Notes: generated from the letters alone by a model not told the origin. A DNA stretch of 64,000 nucleotides from Nitrosospira sp. Nsp11 (GCF_900142705.1 NZ_FRBV01000010.1:1-64000), one strand, 5' to 3'; numbered from the stretch's first letter, positions 15,912 through 28,464 are shown. A program made the numbers and translations.

Positions 15912-17795
15912 CTACTTCTCCAGGTTCTCGTTACTCACGGAGACGTCGTACCGCTTCCTGACCCCGGCCAAATAAGCCGAGAGTTCCTCCTGCGCGACCA
16001 ATTGCTGCAATTGCCTGGCAAAAGCTTGTTGTTGATCCGCCTCAGGCGGGGCTGGTTTGGTGACATGTTCGACACGAATCAAGGTAAAACCGCCCTGGGG
16101 ATTCGCAATCCCGGTATAGGAGGGAAGTTTCGTAGCGTCGGCCTTGAAAACCGCCCGCAGGGTTTCGTTGTCAAGACCATGGGGCTCTTTGCGGGAAATC
16201 TCCTGGGTAGCGCCCCACTTAACGACCCCATCTTTGCCCTCCTGCAGTTGCGCGAGCTTCTCCTTTCCCTCATTGATGGCCGCCTTGGCAGCTTCCTGCC
16301 GCGCGATAAGCCCGGCAATTTTATCCTTCAATGTCAGGGAGAGCGTAGTCGCTGGTCGGTAATTCAATAGTCTCGCCGAAACCAGCGTGTTCGGCGAAAC
16401 TTCGATTGCTTCTGTGTTGCGTTTGTCCTTGATGACGTCGTCCGAAAAAACCGCTTGCTGCAGCCTTTCGTTATTGAAATAGGGTGGTTGGCCGCCACTT
16501 CTTCCAGTCCAGTCGCTCTGCTGCATGGATAAGCCGAATTTTTCGGCGGCAGGCTGCAGGCTATCACTCTGCTCATATACCATATTGCTGAAGTCGTCCG
16601 CCATTTCACCGAAAGCTTTCTCGGCTTTCTGCTTCTTCACTTCCTGCTCGACCTGATTTTTTACCTTATCAAAACTGACCGGTTCTGCGTTCTTTATGGC
16701 GGAAAGCTGGATAATATGGAAGCCGTGATCGGTCTCGACCACCCCGCTGATCTCATCCTGTTTCATCTGAAAAACCGCGTCTTCAAAAGACTTGACCATC
16801 ATATTGCGTGCGAAGAAGCCGAGGTCACCCCCTTTGGCCGCCGAACCCGGATCTTGAGAATATTCTCTGGCAAGATCCGCAAAGCGTTCCGGCGCTTTTT
16901 TAATTTCGACAAGCAGCTGCTCAGCTTTGGCGCGCGCCGCGGCTTTTTCCGAATCCGGCGCCGTGGCAGGCGCGCTCAGAAGTATGTGGCTTGCCCGGCG
17001 CTCTTCCGGTTGCCCAAATTCGGCCCGGTGCTCGTTAAAATATTTCTCTGCTTCATCAGTACTGACATTCGATTGTTTAATCAGCTCATCCAGGGATAAC
17101 ACCAGATACTCGAGCCGTACTTGCTCCGGCAACTGAAAGTCGGCTTGGTGACTGTCATAGTATGCCTTGATGGCCGCATCATCAGGCTTAATATGGCCCA
17201 GAAACTTCTCTGGCTGTATTTGAACCAGACTAACTTCACGCTTTTCTTCACTCAACCGAAGAACCCGATCCGCTACTGTATCGGAAATGAAGCCGCTTTC
17301 GCTGTAGGGCGCGATCAACTGCTGGCGCATCAGTTCCTGGCGCACCCGTGCTTCGAATGCTTGCGGACTTAGCCCCTGTCCACGCAGCAGTTCTTCGTAG
17401 CGCGGCTTGGAAAATTTTCCGTCTTCTTGAAATGAAGAGATATTTTGTATTGTTTCCACAAGCTGGGCATCCGGCACAGCCAATCCCACACGAGATGCCT
17501 CATGTTTCAGTAAGCGCTGCTGAATCAGTCCTTCCAATATTGCAGATCGCACTTCGGGCTTATCCAGCAGCGCGTCGTTAAAGCCCTCTCCCATCGAAGC
17601 CCGCATGCTGTCCTTCTGATTGCGCACGGCCTGATCGAATTCCTGGCGAAGGATCTTTTCGCCGGCCGCGAGCGCAACTTGATCTTCGCCCTCCTTGCTT
17701 TGATATGATTCGAGGCCCCAGAACAGGAATGGCAGCGTGGCGAGCGCCAGAATGACCTGAACTATACGTCTTTTTTTATGGACAAAATCAAACAT
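15912..17795 (-). CDS. ppiD: Periplasmic folding chaperone / peptidyl-prolyl isomerase D
   Basis: PpiD is anchored in the inner membrane at the SecYEG exit and assists folding of emerging periplasmic and outer-membrane proteins. The 627-aa length matches the family (623). A short cytoplasmic N-terminus (MFDFVHKKRR) precedes one membrane helix (about 13-30), then a SurA-like chaperone region and a parvulin domain (about 265-360; RASHILLSA, FADLAREYSQDPGSAAKGGDLGF, and HGFHIIQL). The C-terminal half is a second, degenerate PPIC-like region. Its position downstream of clpP-clpX-lon-hupB and two tRNA genes is the conserved proteobacterial order. It converges with fabI. Confidence 0.93.
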   Translation of the reverse strand: MFDFVHKKRRIVQVILALATLPFLFWGLESYQSKEGEDQVALAAGEKILRQEFDQAVRNQKDSMRASMGEGFNDALLDKPEVRSAILEGLIQQRLLKHEASRVGLAVPDAQLVETIQNISSFQEDGKFSKPRYEELLRGQGLSPQAFEARVRQELMRQQLIAPYSESGFISDTVADRVLRLSEEKREVSLVQIQPEKFLGHIKPDDAAIKAYYDSHQADFQLPEQVRLEYLVLSLDELIKQSNVSTDEAEKYFNEHRAEFGQPEERRASHILLSAPATAPDSEKAAARAKAEQLLVEIKKAPERFADLAREYSQDPGSAAKGGDLGFFARNMMVKSFEDAVFQMKQDEISGVVETDHGFHIIQLSAIKNAEPVSFDKVKNQVEQEVKKQKAEKAFGEMADDFSNMVYEQSDSLQPAAEKFGLSMQQSDWTGRSGGQPPYFNNERLQQAVFSDDVIKDKRNTEAIEVSPNTLVSARLLNYRPATTLSLTLKDKIAGLIARQEAAKAAINEGKEKLAQLQEGKDGVVKWGATQEISRKEPHGLDNETLRAVFKADATKLPSYTGIANPQGGFTLIRVEHVTKPAPPEADQQQAFARQLQQLVAQEELSAYLAGVRKRYDVSVSNENLEK

Positions 17796-17856
17796 TGAGG
17801 GACAGAAAATGAATAAAAAAGGCGAACTTGCGTTCGCCCTGGTTTAGGCAAAAATC

Positions 17857-17933
17857 TGGCGGAGTGGACGGGACTCGAACCCGCGACCCCCGGCGTGACA
17901 GGCCGGTATTCTAACCAACTGAACTACCACTCC
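17857..17933 (-). tRNA. tRNA-Asp (anticodon GTC)
   Basis: The minus strand folds as a cloverleaf. Acceptor GGAGTGG pairs with CCACTCC, the anticodon loop is CTGTCAC (GTC) on a CCGGC-type stem, and the T arm contains GGTTCGAGTCC. The 3' CCA is encoded (TGG at 17857-17859 on the plus strand). Length 77 nt. It lies 17 bp after tRNA-Val, so the two are probably processed from one transcript. Confidence 0.96.
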
Positions 17934-17950
17934 AACGATCAAACAGCTGC

Positions 17951-18026
17951 TGGTGGGTGCTGACGGGGTCGAACCGCCGACATTCGCCTTGTAAGGGCGA
18001 CGCTCTACCAACTGAGCTAAGCACCC
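17951..18026 (-). tRNA. tRNA-Val (anticodon TAC)
   Basis: Acceptor GGGTGCT pairs with AGCACCC, the anticodon loop is CTTACAA (TAC) on a CGCC-rich stem, the T arm is GGTTCGACCCC, and CCA is encoded (17951-17953). Length 76 nt. It starts 13 bp after the hupB stop and precedes tRNA-Asp on the same strand. Confidence 0.96.
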
Positions 18027-18039
18027 CATCTAAAGAATG

Positions 18040-18312
18040 CTAGTTTACTGCATCCTTGAGCGCCTTGCCAGCGCTGAATTTCGGCACCTTCGTAGCTTCA
18101 ATTTTAATAGCTGCGCCGGTACGGGGATTTCGCCCGGTGCGGGCGGCGCGCTTTCCCACTTTGAAAGTTCCGAATCCAACCAGGGTTACACTTTGGCCTT
18201 TTTTCAAAGCCGCTTTAATAGCAGACAATGCACCATCCAGCGCATTTCCCGCGGAGGCTTTGGAAATGTCGGATGATTTGGCGATGGCATCGATAAGTTC
18301 AGATTTATTCAC
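18040..18312 (-). CDS. hupB: DNA-binding protein HU
   Basis: Small nucleoid protein that bends and compacts DNA as a dimer. The protein is 90 aa, exactly family length. [11 protein letters not shown] starts the helical dimerisation part; [19 protein letters not shown] is the HU signature, with the DNA-intercalating Arg-Asn-Pro tip at about residues 61-63. It lies downstream of lon, as in many proteobacteria, with a strong hairpin between lon and hupB (18491-18528). It therefore probably has its own promoter within the 200 bp upstream, which I could not pin down. Confidence 0.97.
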   Translation of the reverse strand: MNKSELIDAIAKSSDISKASAGNALDGALSAIKAALKKGQSVTLVGFGTFKVGKRAARTGRNPRTGAAIKIEATKVPKFSAGKALKDAVN

Positions 18313-18490
18313 GTGATTCCCCTTTCGTTATTGTTAAAGAGTTACAAAAACCCTGCAATCGGTTTTATATCAAGCCGCTTGTGCTTGGTCAAGCAATTGT
18401 AAAAATATTTCAGAGAACGTTTCATACCAAATTTTCCGCAGGAATCTTATCCAAAATGAAAGGCCGAAAATAAAAATTGTCTATACAGCT

Positions 18491-18528
18491 TGATGTCTGC
18501 CTCATCGACTGACAGGAGGCAGACATCA
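18491..18528 (-). terminator. Strong hairpin just after lon (probable terminator)
   Basis: TGATGTCTGCCTC (18491-18503) and GAGGCAGACATCA (18516-18528) form a perfect 13-bp inverted repeat with a 12-nt loop, starting 2 nt after the lon stop. On the minus strand a T-rich stretch (AATTTTTATTTT) follows, but only after about 13 nt. It is therefore not a textbook intrinsic terminator and may also protect the mRNA 3' end. Confidence 0.7.
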
Positions 18529-18530
18529 TC

Positions 18531-20945
18531 CTAGTGCTTGATAACAACGCTAGGTACGCCCCCTTCGGCCGCAACGGGACCAGGACCGGATACGGGTGAG
18601 GCGGAGGGAAGCGGTTCCGGTTTGCGCTCCAAGGCCAACTCCAGCACCTGATCTATCCATTTAACCGGATGAATATCCAGTCTATTTTTAATATTTTCCG
18701 GAATCTCCGTCAGGTCTTTGACATTGTCCTCCGGGATCAGTACCGTTTTTATGCCGCCACGATGTGCCGCCAGCAGTTTCTCCTTGAGGCCGCCGATAGG
18801 CAGAACCTCGCCGCGCAACGTGATCTCCCCTGTCATTGCGACAGCCGCCCGAGCTGGAATACCGGTCAGAGCCGACACCATCGCAATGCAGATGCCAATG
18901 CCTGCGCTCGGGCCATCTTTGGGTGTCGCGCCCTCCGGCAAGTGAATATGAATGTCGTTCTTCTGATAAAAATCGTCGGCGATACCCAAGGTTCGTGAAC
19001 GACTGCGCGCTACCGAGAGGGCGGCCTGAACGGACTCCTGCATCACTTCACCCAATTTTCCGGTTGTGATGGTTTTTCCCTTGCCGGGCAACACCACAGC
19101 TTCAATGGTCAATAGTTCGCCCCCCACTTCGGTCCACGCCAGCCCCGTAACCTGTCCCACTTGGTTCTTTTCTTCAGCAACGCCATACGTGTAGCGCCTT
19201 ACGCCCAGATATTTGTCGAGATTCCGCCCGCTGACCGTAATCTTCTTTTGATCATTTTTCAGCAATAATGCCTTCACGACTTTACGGCAAATTTTCGAGA
19301 TCTCCCGTTCCATTGCCCGCACACCGGCCTCGCGTGTGTAATAGCGCGTAATATCGCGCAAGGCAGACTCGGATACCGCCAGTTCGTTTTCCTTCAAACC
19401 GTGGTTTTTTATCTGTTTAGGCAGTAAATAGCGCATTGCAATGTTCAGTTTCTCGTCCTCGGTATAGCCCGACAGCCTTATTACCTCCATGCGGTCAAGC
19501 AGCGCCGGCGGTATATTCAGCGTGTTCGCGGTAGCCACGAACATGACGTCGGACAAATCGTACTCAACCTCGATATAATGATCAACGAAAGAATTATTTT
19601 GTTCAGGATCAAGAACTTCCAAAAGCGCGGATGAGGGATCGCCACGAAAATCCATACCCATCTTGTCCACTTCATCCAGTAGAAACAAGGGATTCTTGAC
19701 ACTCACCTTAGTCATATTCTGCAGGATCTTGCCGGGCATCGAACCAATATAAGTGCGGCGATGGCCACGTATCTCGGCCTCGTCACGAACACCGCCCAGT
19801 GACATCCGCACAAATTTGCGATTGGTGGCACGCGCAATGGATTGGCCCAGCGAAGTTTTGCCTACTCCGGGAGGGCCTACCAGACAAAGTATGGGTGCTT
19901 TCAACTTATCCACCCGCTGCTGCACAGCCAGGTACTCGACGATTCGCTCCTTGACCTTCTCCAACCCATAATGGTCTTGCTCAAGCACTACCTCGGCAGC
20001 ACTGAGGTTTTTACTGATTTTGCTCCTTTTTTTCCAAGGCAGCGCGACCAGCGCATCGATATAATTACGGACGACCGTGGCCTCCGCAGACATTGGCGAC
20101 ATCAACCGAAGTTTTTTCAGTTCTGCCTCTGCCTTCGCCCGAGCTTCCTTCGACATCTGGGCTGCCTGTATTTTCTTGTCGATTTCTTCCAGGTCAGCGC
20201 CATCTTCGCCCTCGCCCAACTCCTTCTGGATAGCTTTCACCTGCTCGTTGAGGTAGTAGTCCCGCTGGCTTTTCTCCATCTGACGCTTGACTCGCCCACG
20301 AATGCGTTTTTCCACCTGGAGTATATCCAACTCGGTTTCCAGTAATCCGAGCAGATGTTCCAGGCGTTTGGGTACATCAAAGATTTCCAGTACTTCCTGC
20401 TTTTGCTCAAGTTTCAAGGGTAAATGAGCAGCAATCGTATCAGCAAGACGCCCTGCTTCATCTATGCCGCTAAGCGAAGTCAGTATCTCGGGAGGAATTT
20501 TTTTATTGAGCTTTACGTATTGGTCGAATTGCGCCAGCATCGCGCGCCGCATCGCCTCAACCTCATGGTTATCCACAGCATCCGGAGGTAGCAATGCAGC
20601 CTGGCCGGAGAAATACGTGCCATCGTCGGTTACATTGATAATCCGCGCACGGCGGCCGCCTTCTACAAGTACTTTGACAGTACCGTCCGGCAATTTAAGC
20701 ATTTGCAGCAGATTTGCAACGGTGGACACGCCGTAGAGGTCTTCCGGCGCCGGTTCGTCCTTGGCCGCAAATTTTTGAGCCACCAGCAAAATGCTTTTAC
20801 CAGATTCCATGGCGATTTCCAGCGCCTTTATGGACTTGGGCCTTCCAACGAAAAGAGGAATTACCATATGCGGAAAGACGACGACATCGCGTAACGGTAA
20901 TAGCGGTAATGAAATTTGAGTGGGATCGTTCACTGGAGAAGACAT
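18531..20945 (-). CDS. lon: ATP-dependent protease Lon
   Basis: Cytoplasmic AAA+ serine protease that degrades misfolded and short-lived regulatory proteins. 804 aa. The N-terminal substrate domain starts [18 protein letters not shown]. Then a coiled-coil region, Walker A GPPGVGKT (about 355), Walker [10 protein letters not shown], and the protease domain with the Ser-Lys dyad (Ser in DGPSAGIG near 678, Lys near 721). The C-terminal tail ([21 protein letters not shown]) is Pro/Ala-rich and probably disordered. It follows clpX by 90 bp and is followed by a strong hairpin. Confidence 0.97.
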   Translation of the reverse strand: MSSPVNDPTQISLPLLPLRDVVVFPHMVIPLFVGRPKSIKALEIAMESGKSILLVAQKFAAKDEPAPEDLYGVSTVANLLQMLKLPDGTVKVLVEGGRRARIINVTDDGTYFSGQAALLPPDAVDNHEVEAMRRAMLAQFDQYVKLNKKIPPEILTSLSGIDEAGRLADTIAAHLPLKLEQKQEVLEIFDVPKRLEHLLGLLETELDILQVEKRIRGRVKRQMEKSQRDYYLNEQVKAIQKELGEGEDGADLEEIDKKIQAAQMSKEARAKAEAELKKLRLMSPMSAEATVVRNYIDALVALPWKKRSKISKNLSAAEVVLEQDHYGLEKVKERIVEYLAVQQRVDKLKAPILCLVGPPGVGKTSLGQSIARATNRKFVRMSLGGVRDEAEIRGHRRTYIGSMPGKILQNMTKVSVKNPLFLLDEVDKMGMDFRGDPSSALLEVLDPEQNNSFVDHYIEVEYDLSDVMFVATANTLNIPPALLDRMEVIRLSGYTEDEKLNIAMRYLLPKQIKNHGLKENELAVSESALRDITRYYTREAGVRAMEREISKICRKVVKALLLKNDQKKITVSGRNLDKYLGVRRYTYGVAEEKNQVGQVTGLAWTEVGGELLTIEAVVLPGKGKTITTGKLGEVMQESVQAALSVARSRSRTLGIADDFYQKNDIHIHLPEGATPKDGPSAGIGICIAMVSALTGIPARAAVAMTGEITLRGEVLPIGGLKEKLLAAHRGGIKTVLIPEDNVKDLTEIPENIKNRLDIHPVKWIDQVLELALERKPEPLPSASPVSGPGPVAAEGGVPSVVIKH

Positions 20946-21035
20946 GTCGGCTCACCTATAAGAGACAAACAAGAGTTATGGGGACGCCGCAGAGAAATTC
21001 AACGGACAAGGCAAATACGAAACGTGCATTAACAG

Positions 21036-22313
21036 TTAACAGCTCTTGGCTACCTTCGGCTTATCTGAATAGATCAGGATGGGCTTGATATCGCCATTGA
21101 CCGAACCGTGATCAATCACTACCTTGGCAACATTTTCCAGTGATGGAAGATCAAACATCGTGTCCAGCAGAGCGCTCTCCAGAATGGAGCGCAAACCACG
21201 GGCCCCGGTCTTTCGCGCCAGCGCCTTCTTGGCTATTGCTTTCAGGGCCTGCTCACGAAATTCGAGATCGACGCCCCCCTCCATGTGAAACATTTTCTGG
21301 TACTGTTTGATAAGCGCATTCTTTGGTTCGGTCAATATTTGAATCAATGCTGACTCATCCAGTTCTTCCAAAGTCGCCACCACGGGCAGACGCCCGACGA
21401 ATTCCGGTATCAGGCCGTATTTGACCAGATCTTCAGGCTCCACGCCTCGCAACACTTCACCGAAGTCCTTCCGGCTGTCGCGGCTTCTCACGCTGGCGCC
21501 AAAACCTATCCCTCCCTTTTCGGAGCGGGCGCGTATCACCTTGTCGAGCCCATCAAAAGCACCGCCGCAAATAAAAAGAATGTTGGTGGTATCCACCTGC
21601 ACAAACTCTTGATTTGGATGTTTTCTGCCTCCCTGGGGCGGCACAGAAGCAATGGTTCCTTCGATCAGTTTCAGCAAGGCCTGCTGTACGCCCTCACCCG
21701 AAACGTCTCTGGTAATTGACGGGTTGTCAGATTTGCGCGAAATCTTATCAATTTCGTCAATGTAGACTATTCCTTGCTGCGCCTTTTCTGCATCGTAATT
21801 ACATTTCTGGAGCAGCTTCTGGATGATGTTTTCCACATCCTCGCCGACGTAGCCTGCTTCGGTCAGCGTGGTCGCGTCGGCCATCACAAAGGGCACATCA
21901 AGCAACCGCGCCAATGTCTGCGCAAGCAATGTCTTGCCCGAGCCCGTCGGTCCGATAAGCAGAATATTACTCTTCGCCAGCTCGATTTCATCGGCGTCCG
22001 TCGCCTTTGCCAGGTTTCTCAAACGCTTGTAATGGTTGTAAACCGCTACTGACAGGATTTTCTTTGCCTGCTCCTGGCCAATTACATAGTGATCGAGAAT
22101 TTGGCAAATTTCATGCGGCACCGGCAAATCCGACTTCGTAAGCTTGGCAGCTTCAGCGCCTTGTATTTCCTCACGTATGATGTCATTGCAAAGCTCGATA
22201 CATTCATCGCAAATGAATACCGATGGGCCAGCAATGAGCTTCTTCACTTCGTGTTGACTTTTGCCGCAGAAGGAACAATAAAGCAGTTTTTCACCGCCAG
22301 TTTTCTCTGACAT
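21036..22313 (-). CDS. clpX: ClpXP protease ATP-binding subunit ClpX
   Basis: AAA+ unfoldase that recognises tagged or native substrates and feeds them to ClpP. The protein is 425 aa, matching the family, when started at [12 protein letters not shown] (ATG at 22311-22313). The frame stays open 15 codons further upstream, but that extension is not homologous. The zinc-binding domain has CSFC and CDEC near residues 14-40. Walker A GPTGSGKT (about 120), Walker [10 protein letters not shown], the ClpP-docking IGF loop (GGIGFGA) and sensor 2 GARGLR are all present. It is downstream of clpP and upstream of lon. Confidence 0.97.
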   Translation of the reverse strand: MSEKTGGEKLLYCSFCGKSQHEVKKLIAGPSVFICDECIELCNDIIREEIQGAEAAKLTKSDLPVPHEICQILDHYVIGQEQAKKILSVAVYNHYKRLRNLAKATDADEIELAKSNILLIGPTGSGKTLLAQTLARLLDVPFVMADATTLTEAGYVGEDVENIIQKLLQKCNYDAEKAQQGIVYIDEIDKISRKSDNPSITRDVSGEGVQQALLKLIEGTIASVPPQGGRKHPNQEFVQVDTTNILFICGGAFDGLDKVIRARSEKGGIGFGASVRSRDSRKDFGEVLRGVEPEDLVKYGLIPEFVGRLPVVATLEELDESALIQILTEPKNALIKQYQKMFHMEGGVDLEFREQALKAIAKKALARKTGARGLRSILESALLDTMFDLPSLENVAKVVIDHGSVNGDIKPILIYSDKPKVAKSC

Positions 22314-22378
22314 AGTTTTATCCCGCATTATCCGAGCCGTTGCGCTCGTAGCTAGCAATCACTTCCACCCTGTTTTTT

Positions 22379-23023
22379 TCAACTCGTGCTTTCACTCCTG
22401 GAGGTTAGCACAGCATCGATCAAACCGTATTTCTCCGCCTGCTCGGCGCTGAGAAAGTTATCCCGGTCCGTGTCCCTCTCTATGGTCTCTATACTTTGAC
22501 CACTGTGCTTCGCCAACAACTCATTCAACCGGTTTTTTAAAAATAGTATCTCTTTCGCATGTATCTCAATGTCGGAAGCCTGCCCCTGGAAGCCACCTAG
22601 CGGTTGATGGATCATAACGCGCGAGTTAGCGAGGCAGAAGCGCTTGCCCTTGGCACCGGCCGTCAGCAACAGCGATCCCATGCTTGCAGCCTGTCCTATG
22701 CAGAGTGTGCTGACATCGGGTTTAATGTATTGCATGGTATCGTAAATCGCCATCCCGGCAGAAACCAGTCCGCCAGGAGAATTAATATAAAAATGAATAT
22801 CCTTGTCCGCGTTTTCGGATTCCAGAAACAAAAGTTGCGCCACGATCAGGTTCGCGGAGCCTTCCGTAACCGGGCCCACCAGGAATATGACTCGCTCTTT
22901 CAGCAATCGGGAATAGATGTCGTACGCGCGTTCACCTCTCCCGCTGGTTTCAATGACCATGGGAATCAGGCCCAACCCGTTCGGCTCGAGGCTCCGTTGC
23001 TTCCAGTGAAGTTGCTGCATCAT
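22379..23023 (-). CDS. clpP: ATP-dependent Clp protease proteolytic subunit
   Basis: Barrel-forming serine protease that works with ClpX (and ClpA where present). 214 aa with the short N-terminal propeptide usual in proteobacteria. Catalytic Ser lies in [11 protein letters not shown], His in [10 protein letters not shown] and Asp in the later DRDN segment. The ATG overlaps the tig stop in an ATGA arrangement, so its translation is coupled to trigger factor. It is followed 65 bp later by clpX. Two adjacent ATGs are possible starts. Confidence 0.97.
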   Translation of the reverse strand: MMQQLHWKQRSLEPNGLGLIPMVIETSGRGERAYDIYSRLLKERVIFLVGPVTEGSANLIVAQLLFLESENADKDIHFYINSPGGLVSAGMAIYDTMQYIKPDVSTLCIGQAASMGSLLLTAGAKGKRFCLANSRVMIHQPLGGFQGQASDIEIHAKEILFLKNRLNELLAKHSGQSIETIERDTDRDNFLSAEQAEKYGLIDAVLTSRSESTS

Positions 23024-24324
23024 GATCTTCCCATTAGCTCATCTAAAGTCATTAACTTATCCACCACCGTTACCTTCTCCAATACCCACATCACGACGTT
23101 GTCTTCCAGCGCTGCTGACTCGACCTCGTTAAGACGATCCGGCACGGAATAGTGCCATTTGATCACCTCCGCCGGATTCTCATAACTCTGTGCGAGATCC
23201 TCTACCACCGCACGCACCTGTTCGGGTTTCGGATGCAAGCTGTGGCTTTTTACCAGTTCCCCCAAAATCAATCCCAGGTTTACACGGCGTTGCGCCCTTT
23301 CCAGAAGCAAATCCTGCGACAGCGGCAAATTCTTGGCACTCAGGCCGCGCGAAGTCAACTCTTCGCGCGCTTCCTGCATCAAGCGCTCCTGTTCCATTTC
23401 CACCAACGCTTTAGGAGGTTGAATGCTGGTTACATCAAGGAGCGCCTGCATGACCTGTTCCTTAAGCCTGGCCTTTACACGCCGGGACGCCTCACGCTCG
23501 AGATTAGCCTCAATTTCGACGCGCATTTTTTCAGTATCGCCATCGGCGACCCCCAGCGACCTGGCGAATTCCATATCGGCGTCGGGCAGCCTTGAAGACT
23601 CGACCCCGTTTAAACTGACTTCAAACGTGGCGGTCTTTCCGGCGACCTCTTTACCATGATAGTCTGCCGGAAAGGTAACTTCAAATGTTTTAACCTGCCC
23701 CGCGCTCATGCCGATCAACGGTTCTTCGAAGTCTTTGAGAAGCTTCCCTTCCCCCAGCACCAAGGTAAAATTCTCGGCTTTACCTCCTGCAAACTCTACT
23801 CCATCGATGATGCCGTGATAATCGATATTGATACGGTCACCCGGCAGAGCTCCCCGTTCCGCCGGTTCATACTGAACGCGTTGCTTGCGCAAAACATCTA
23901 TGGTTTTATCGATATCGGATTCGGAAATGTTGACGACGGGTCGTTCAATACGAATTTCACCCAGATTTCCCAGAACCACCTCAGGATAGACCTCGAATGT
24001 CGCGCTGAATTCAAACTGAGTCGCATTTTCTGCCGCCTCCCTGGGTTCAAAGCGAGGATAGCCAGCGATTCTGAGGTTCTTCTCGCGCACCGCATCGTTG
24101 AAATTCTTCTTCAGCACATCGCTGATCACTTCCTGGCGCACCTGCGGGCCATACTGCTGCATCACGATTTTCAACGGCACTTTTCCCGGTCGAAAACCGG
24201 GTAACTTCGCCGTGCGCGCCAAATGCTTCAAGCGGCTTTCAATTTCTGTCTCGATTTTCTCCTGAGGAACCGAAACGTTAAGGCGGCGCTCCAGCGCACC
24301 AAGGTCTTCGACATTCGTTTGCAT
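23020..24324 (-). CDS. tig: Trigger factor
   Basis: Ribosome-bound chaperone and peptidyl-prolyl isomerase that meets nascent chains at the exit tunnel. 434 aa from the ATG at 24322-24324 ([15 protein letters not shown]); the frame is open 22 codons further up, but the chosen start gives the family N-terminus. The ribosome-binding signature is intact ([12 protein letters not shown], about residues 42-53). The FKBP-type domain follows (about 155-240: [14 protein letters not shown]), then the helical C-terminal chaperone domain. First gene of the tig-clpP-clpX-lon group. Confidence 0.97.
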   Translation of the reverse strand: MQTNVEDLGALERRLNVSVPQEKIETEIESRLKHLARTAKLPGFRPGKVPLKIVMQQYGPQVRQEVISDVLKKNFNDAVREKNLRIAGYPRFEPREAAENATQFEFSATFEVYPEVVLGNLGEIRIERPVVNISESDIDKTIDVLRKQRVQYEPAERGALPGDRINIDYHGIIDGVEFAGGKAENFTLVLGEGKLLKDFEEPLIGMSAGQVKTFEVTFPADYHGKEVAGKTATFEVSLNGVESSRLPDADMEFARSLGVADGDTEKMRVEIEANLEREASRRVKARLKEQVMQALLDVTSIQPPKALVEMEQERLMQEAREELTSRGLSAKNLPLSQDLLLERAQRRVNLGLILGELVKSHSLHPKPEQVRAVVEDLAQSYENPAEVIKWHYSVPDRLNEVESAALEDNVVMWVLEKVTVVDKLMTLDELMGRS

Positions 24325-24423
24325 TGCTTTTCCTGACTGGTTGATAACATTATGCAGCGTTAGCGACCAGGGGAACGCGACAGCTGTCAAGATGCGCTAT
24401 CGCTCAGACCGCTTACAACTCCC

Positions 24424-24508
<85 letters not shown>

Positions 24509-24573
24509 AGGCTGCTTTTTTTTCATTGGTGCCGAACGATTATACCTTTTTCTTGCGGCTACAGCAGCCTGTA

Positions 24574-25332
24574 CTACTCGCGGCCTTGGCAAAATACGGT
24601 TTCGCCACTGAATGCTTTACTATCACCACCCATCAGGTACAAATAGTACGGCATTAAATCCTGCGGCTGGAGCATGTCACGCTTGACCTCGCCAGGATGG
24701 GTCCGGGTTCGTTGCGGTGTATGCACAGGCCCGGGGATCAAGACGTTGATGCGCAGATTCGGAAATATTTCCCATTCCTGAGCCTGAATTTTTACCAACG
24801 CCTCTATCGCCGCCTTCGCCACTGCAAAGCCGCCCCAATAGGCGGCAGGCGCATGGCCATGCGTATCCGAGGTCATAACGACGCTCCCATCCGGTGAAGC
24901 TTTCAGCAAAGGCAGGCAGGCTCGGGTCAGCGCAAACGGGGCAATGAGATTGACACGCAGCAGCGCCAGCCATTGGTCCAGTGTCTGCGCCTCAAGCGGA
25001 GTCAAGTTGAATAGAAGCGCCGCATTGTGCAAGATGCCATCCAACCGGCCTAATTGCAGTTTAATGGCTTGGGCGATTGCGGCGAAATCCTTGTCTTCGG
25101 CCTTTTCGAGGTCAAGTGGAAAAATCGACGGCTGAGCCCCGCCCGCTGCCTCGATTTCATCGTACACGCTTTCCAGTTTCTTGACATTACGCCCGTGTAA
25201 TATAACGGTTGCGCCATGCGCGGCATATGCCAGCGCTGCAGACCGGCCCATTCCCTGCCCCGCTCCAGTGACAAGGATCACGCGACTCTTGAGCAAGTCC
25301 TTTGACGGAGTGTAATTTTCGAATTGATTCAT
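24574..25332 (-). CDS. YciK-like short-chain dehydrogenase/reductase, catalytic Tyr replaced by Phe
   Basis: Rossmann-fold NAD(P)-dependent oxidoreductase, 252 aa. The cofactor loop TGAGQGMG (22-29) and the LHNAAL motif (NNAG equivalent, 101-106) are present, and the catalytic Ser155 lies in MTSDTHG. The active-site YxxxK reads F169-A-V-A-K173 in WGGFAVAK. In E. coli YciK the same segment is WGAYAASK, so the general-acid Tyr seems to be lost. Tyr165 lies four residues earlier and cannot simply substitute. Substrate unknown. Transcribed away from hpnD's 3' end on the same strand, toward tRNA-Leu and tig. Confidence 0.85.
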   Translation of the reverse strand: MNQFENYTPSKDLLKSRVILVTGAGQGMGRSAALAYAAHGATVILHGRNVKKLESVYDEIEAAGGAQPSIFPLDLEKAEDKDFAAIAQAIKLQLGRLDGILHNAALLFNLTPLEAQTLDQWLALLRVNLIAPFALTRACLPLLKASPDGSVVMTSDTHGHAPAAYWGGFAVAKAAIEALVKIQAQEWEIFPNLRINVLIPGPVHTPQRTRTHPGEVKRDMLQPQDLMPYYLYLMGGDSKAFSGETVFCQGRE

Positions 25333-25511
25333 GGAAGAATTTATCGGTTAAAAAATCCCAGTGGCCGAATACTAAAACAGGTTGCCCGCCAGCGCCGATT
25401 CCAGAGGTGCTTACTGCGTACCTAGTATGTCGCCGTAATTCTGGTAATAGAGAGTGCGCATGGGGCACTCCAACTTAGCTATCGCTACCCAGAATCGTTG
25501 TGTCGACATGC

Positions 25512-26357
25512 TTACCCTCTCATCCAGGTGGTCCACGCAATCCATAATTTACGCATCGGCGTCAGTCTCACACGCTGGCGCAGGACGTGGCAGCCGTCCG
25601 CCTTGATCTCCTTCAGCAAGGCTTCATATATCCCGGCCATGATGATTCCCGGCCGCTGGTTTTTGCGATCCTCCGCAGGCAACGCGGCGAAAGCCCGGGC
25701 GTAATAACCTTCTGCACGCTCGATCTGAAACTCCATCAATTGCCGGAAGCCATCGGTTTCGCGGGAATTGAGTATGTCTTCGCTGGTTACTCCAAAGCGG
25801 GCGAGGTCATCCTGGGGCAGGTAAATGCGGTCGCGACATGCATCCTCCCCTACGTCCCGTATGATATTCGTAAGCTGGAACGCGAGCCCCAGATCTTCCG
25901 CATATCTCAGGGTTTTCGGATTTCGATAGCCGAATATCTCAGCGGAACAGAGTCCTACCACGCTGGCCACGTGATAACAGTAGTGCCGCAAGGTTTCGAA
26001 ATCCGCATAGCGGTTATAGTTAAGGTCCATTTCCATGCCGTCTATAATTTCCTTCAATCGCTGAGCAGTGAGATTGAATGTTGCCGACACATCGGCCAGC
26101 GCTTTCGCCACTGGATGGCTCGGCTTATTTCCCTGCCCATCGTTGAAGATAGCGTCGACTTCTTGCCGCCACCATGCAAGCTTCGTGCGCGCCACCGATA
26201 CGTCGGTGCATTCATCCACCACGTCGTCTACTTCCCGGCAAAATGCATATAACGCAGTGATAGCGCGGCGTTTTTCCAAGGGTAAATAGAGAAAACTGTA
26301 ATAGAAGCTGGAACCGCTTTGAACAGCTTTCTCCTGGCAATACTGGTCTGGGGTCAT
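25512..26357 (-). CDS. hpnD: Presqualene diphosphate synthase (squalene/phytoene synthase family)
   Basis: HpnD condenses two farnesyl diphosphates to presqualene diphosphate in the HpnCDE route to squalene for hopanoid membrane lipids. About 281 aa. Both Asp-rich motifs that bind magnesium-diphosphate are seen: REVDDVVDE (about 45-50) and QLTNIIRDVGED (about 165-175). SSFYYSFLYLP and YCYHVASVVG are also typical. I prefer the ATG at 26355-26357 (MTPDQYCQEK); a TTG three codons upstream is possible. No hpnC or hpnE neighbour is present here. A phytoene or plain squalene synthase role is less likely from the N-terminal pattern. Confidence 0.87.
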   Translation of the reverse strand: MTPDQYCQEKAVQSGSSFYYSFLYLPLEKRRAITALYAFCREVDDVVDECTDVSVARTKLAWWRQEVDAIFNDGQGNKPSHPVAKALADVSATFNLTAQRLKEIIDGMEMDLNYNRYADFETLRHYCYHVASVVGLCSAEIFGYRNPKTLRYAEDLGLAFQLTNIIRDVGEDACRDRIYLPQDDLARFGVTSEDILNSRETDGFRQLMEFQIERAEGYYARAFAALPAEDRKNQRPGIIMAGIYEALLKEIKADGCHVLRQRVRLTPMRKLWIAWTTWMRG

Positions 26358-26366
26358 GATAAGCAA

Positions 26367-26705
26367 TTATGGAAAGTATATCGGCCGCGATCCGGTCGCC
26401 CTAACATCGGAATATCCATCATCATCTCGACTGCTGCCTCACACTCTGTCGTCTCGCGCATATCCATCCAATCGCAAGCCTGCAGGAGATGAAACCCATT
26501 AATGCGATATTCAATGATGGCGCCAAAATCTTAGAACAGCCCGGTTCTTGCAAAAATAGCGAATTCAAAAGGAATTCTGAACAAATCTTCTCGGATAGAT
26601 AGCTTATTGCAACTGCGCAGGCAAAGGGGGCAATAAATTATTCAAGGGTTCTATATGGGCTGCTGTAAAGATACCGCTCATTTTCTTCAGAACGCTTTAT
26701 ACAAT
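26367..26705. other. Intergenic region between hpnD and the groEL terminator
   Basis: About 340 bp with no supported gene. It should contain the hpnD promoter on the minus strand, but I could not identify it. The sequence is AT-rich in the centre (26500-26640). Confidence 0.4.
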
Positions 26706-26733
26706 AAAAAACCCCACCGGAGCGGGGTTTTTT
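26706..26733 (-). terminator. Intrinsic terminator of groESL
   Basis: CCCC and GGGG arms around a short GC-rich loop, with A6 on one side and T6 on the other, so it can work in either direction. It lies about 35 bp after the groEL stop and fits termination of the groESL transcript. Confidence 0.9.
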
Positions 26734-26766
26734 ATTGCGTGCGTTTTATTACGACTGGGGCAAACC

Positions 26767-28431
<1,665 letters not shown>

Positions 28432-28464
28432 CTAATTCCAGAAAATGTTGTGTAAGGGTAAAAA

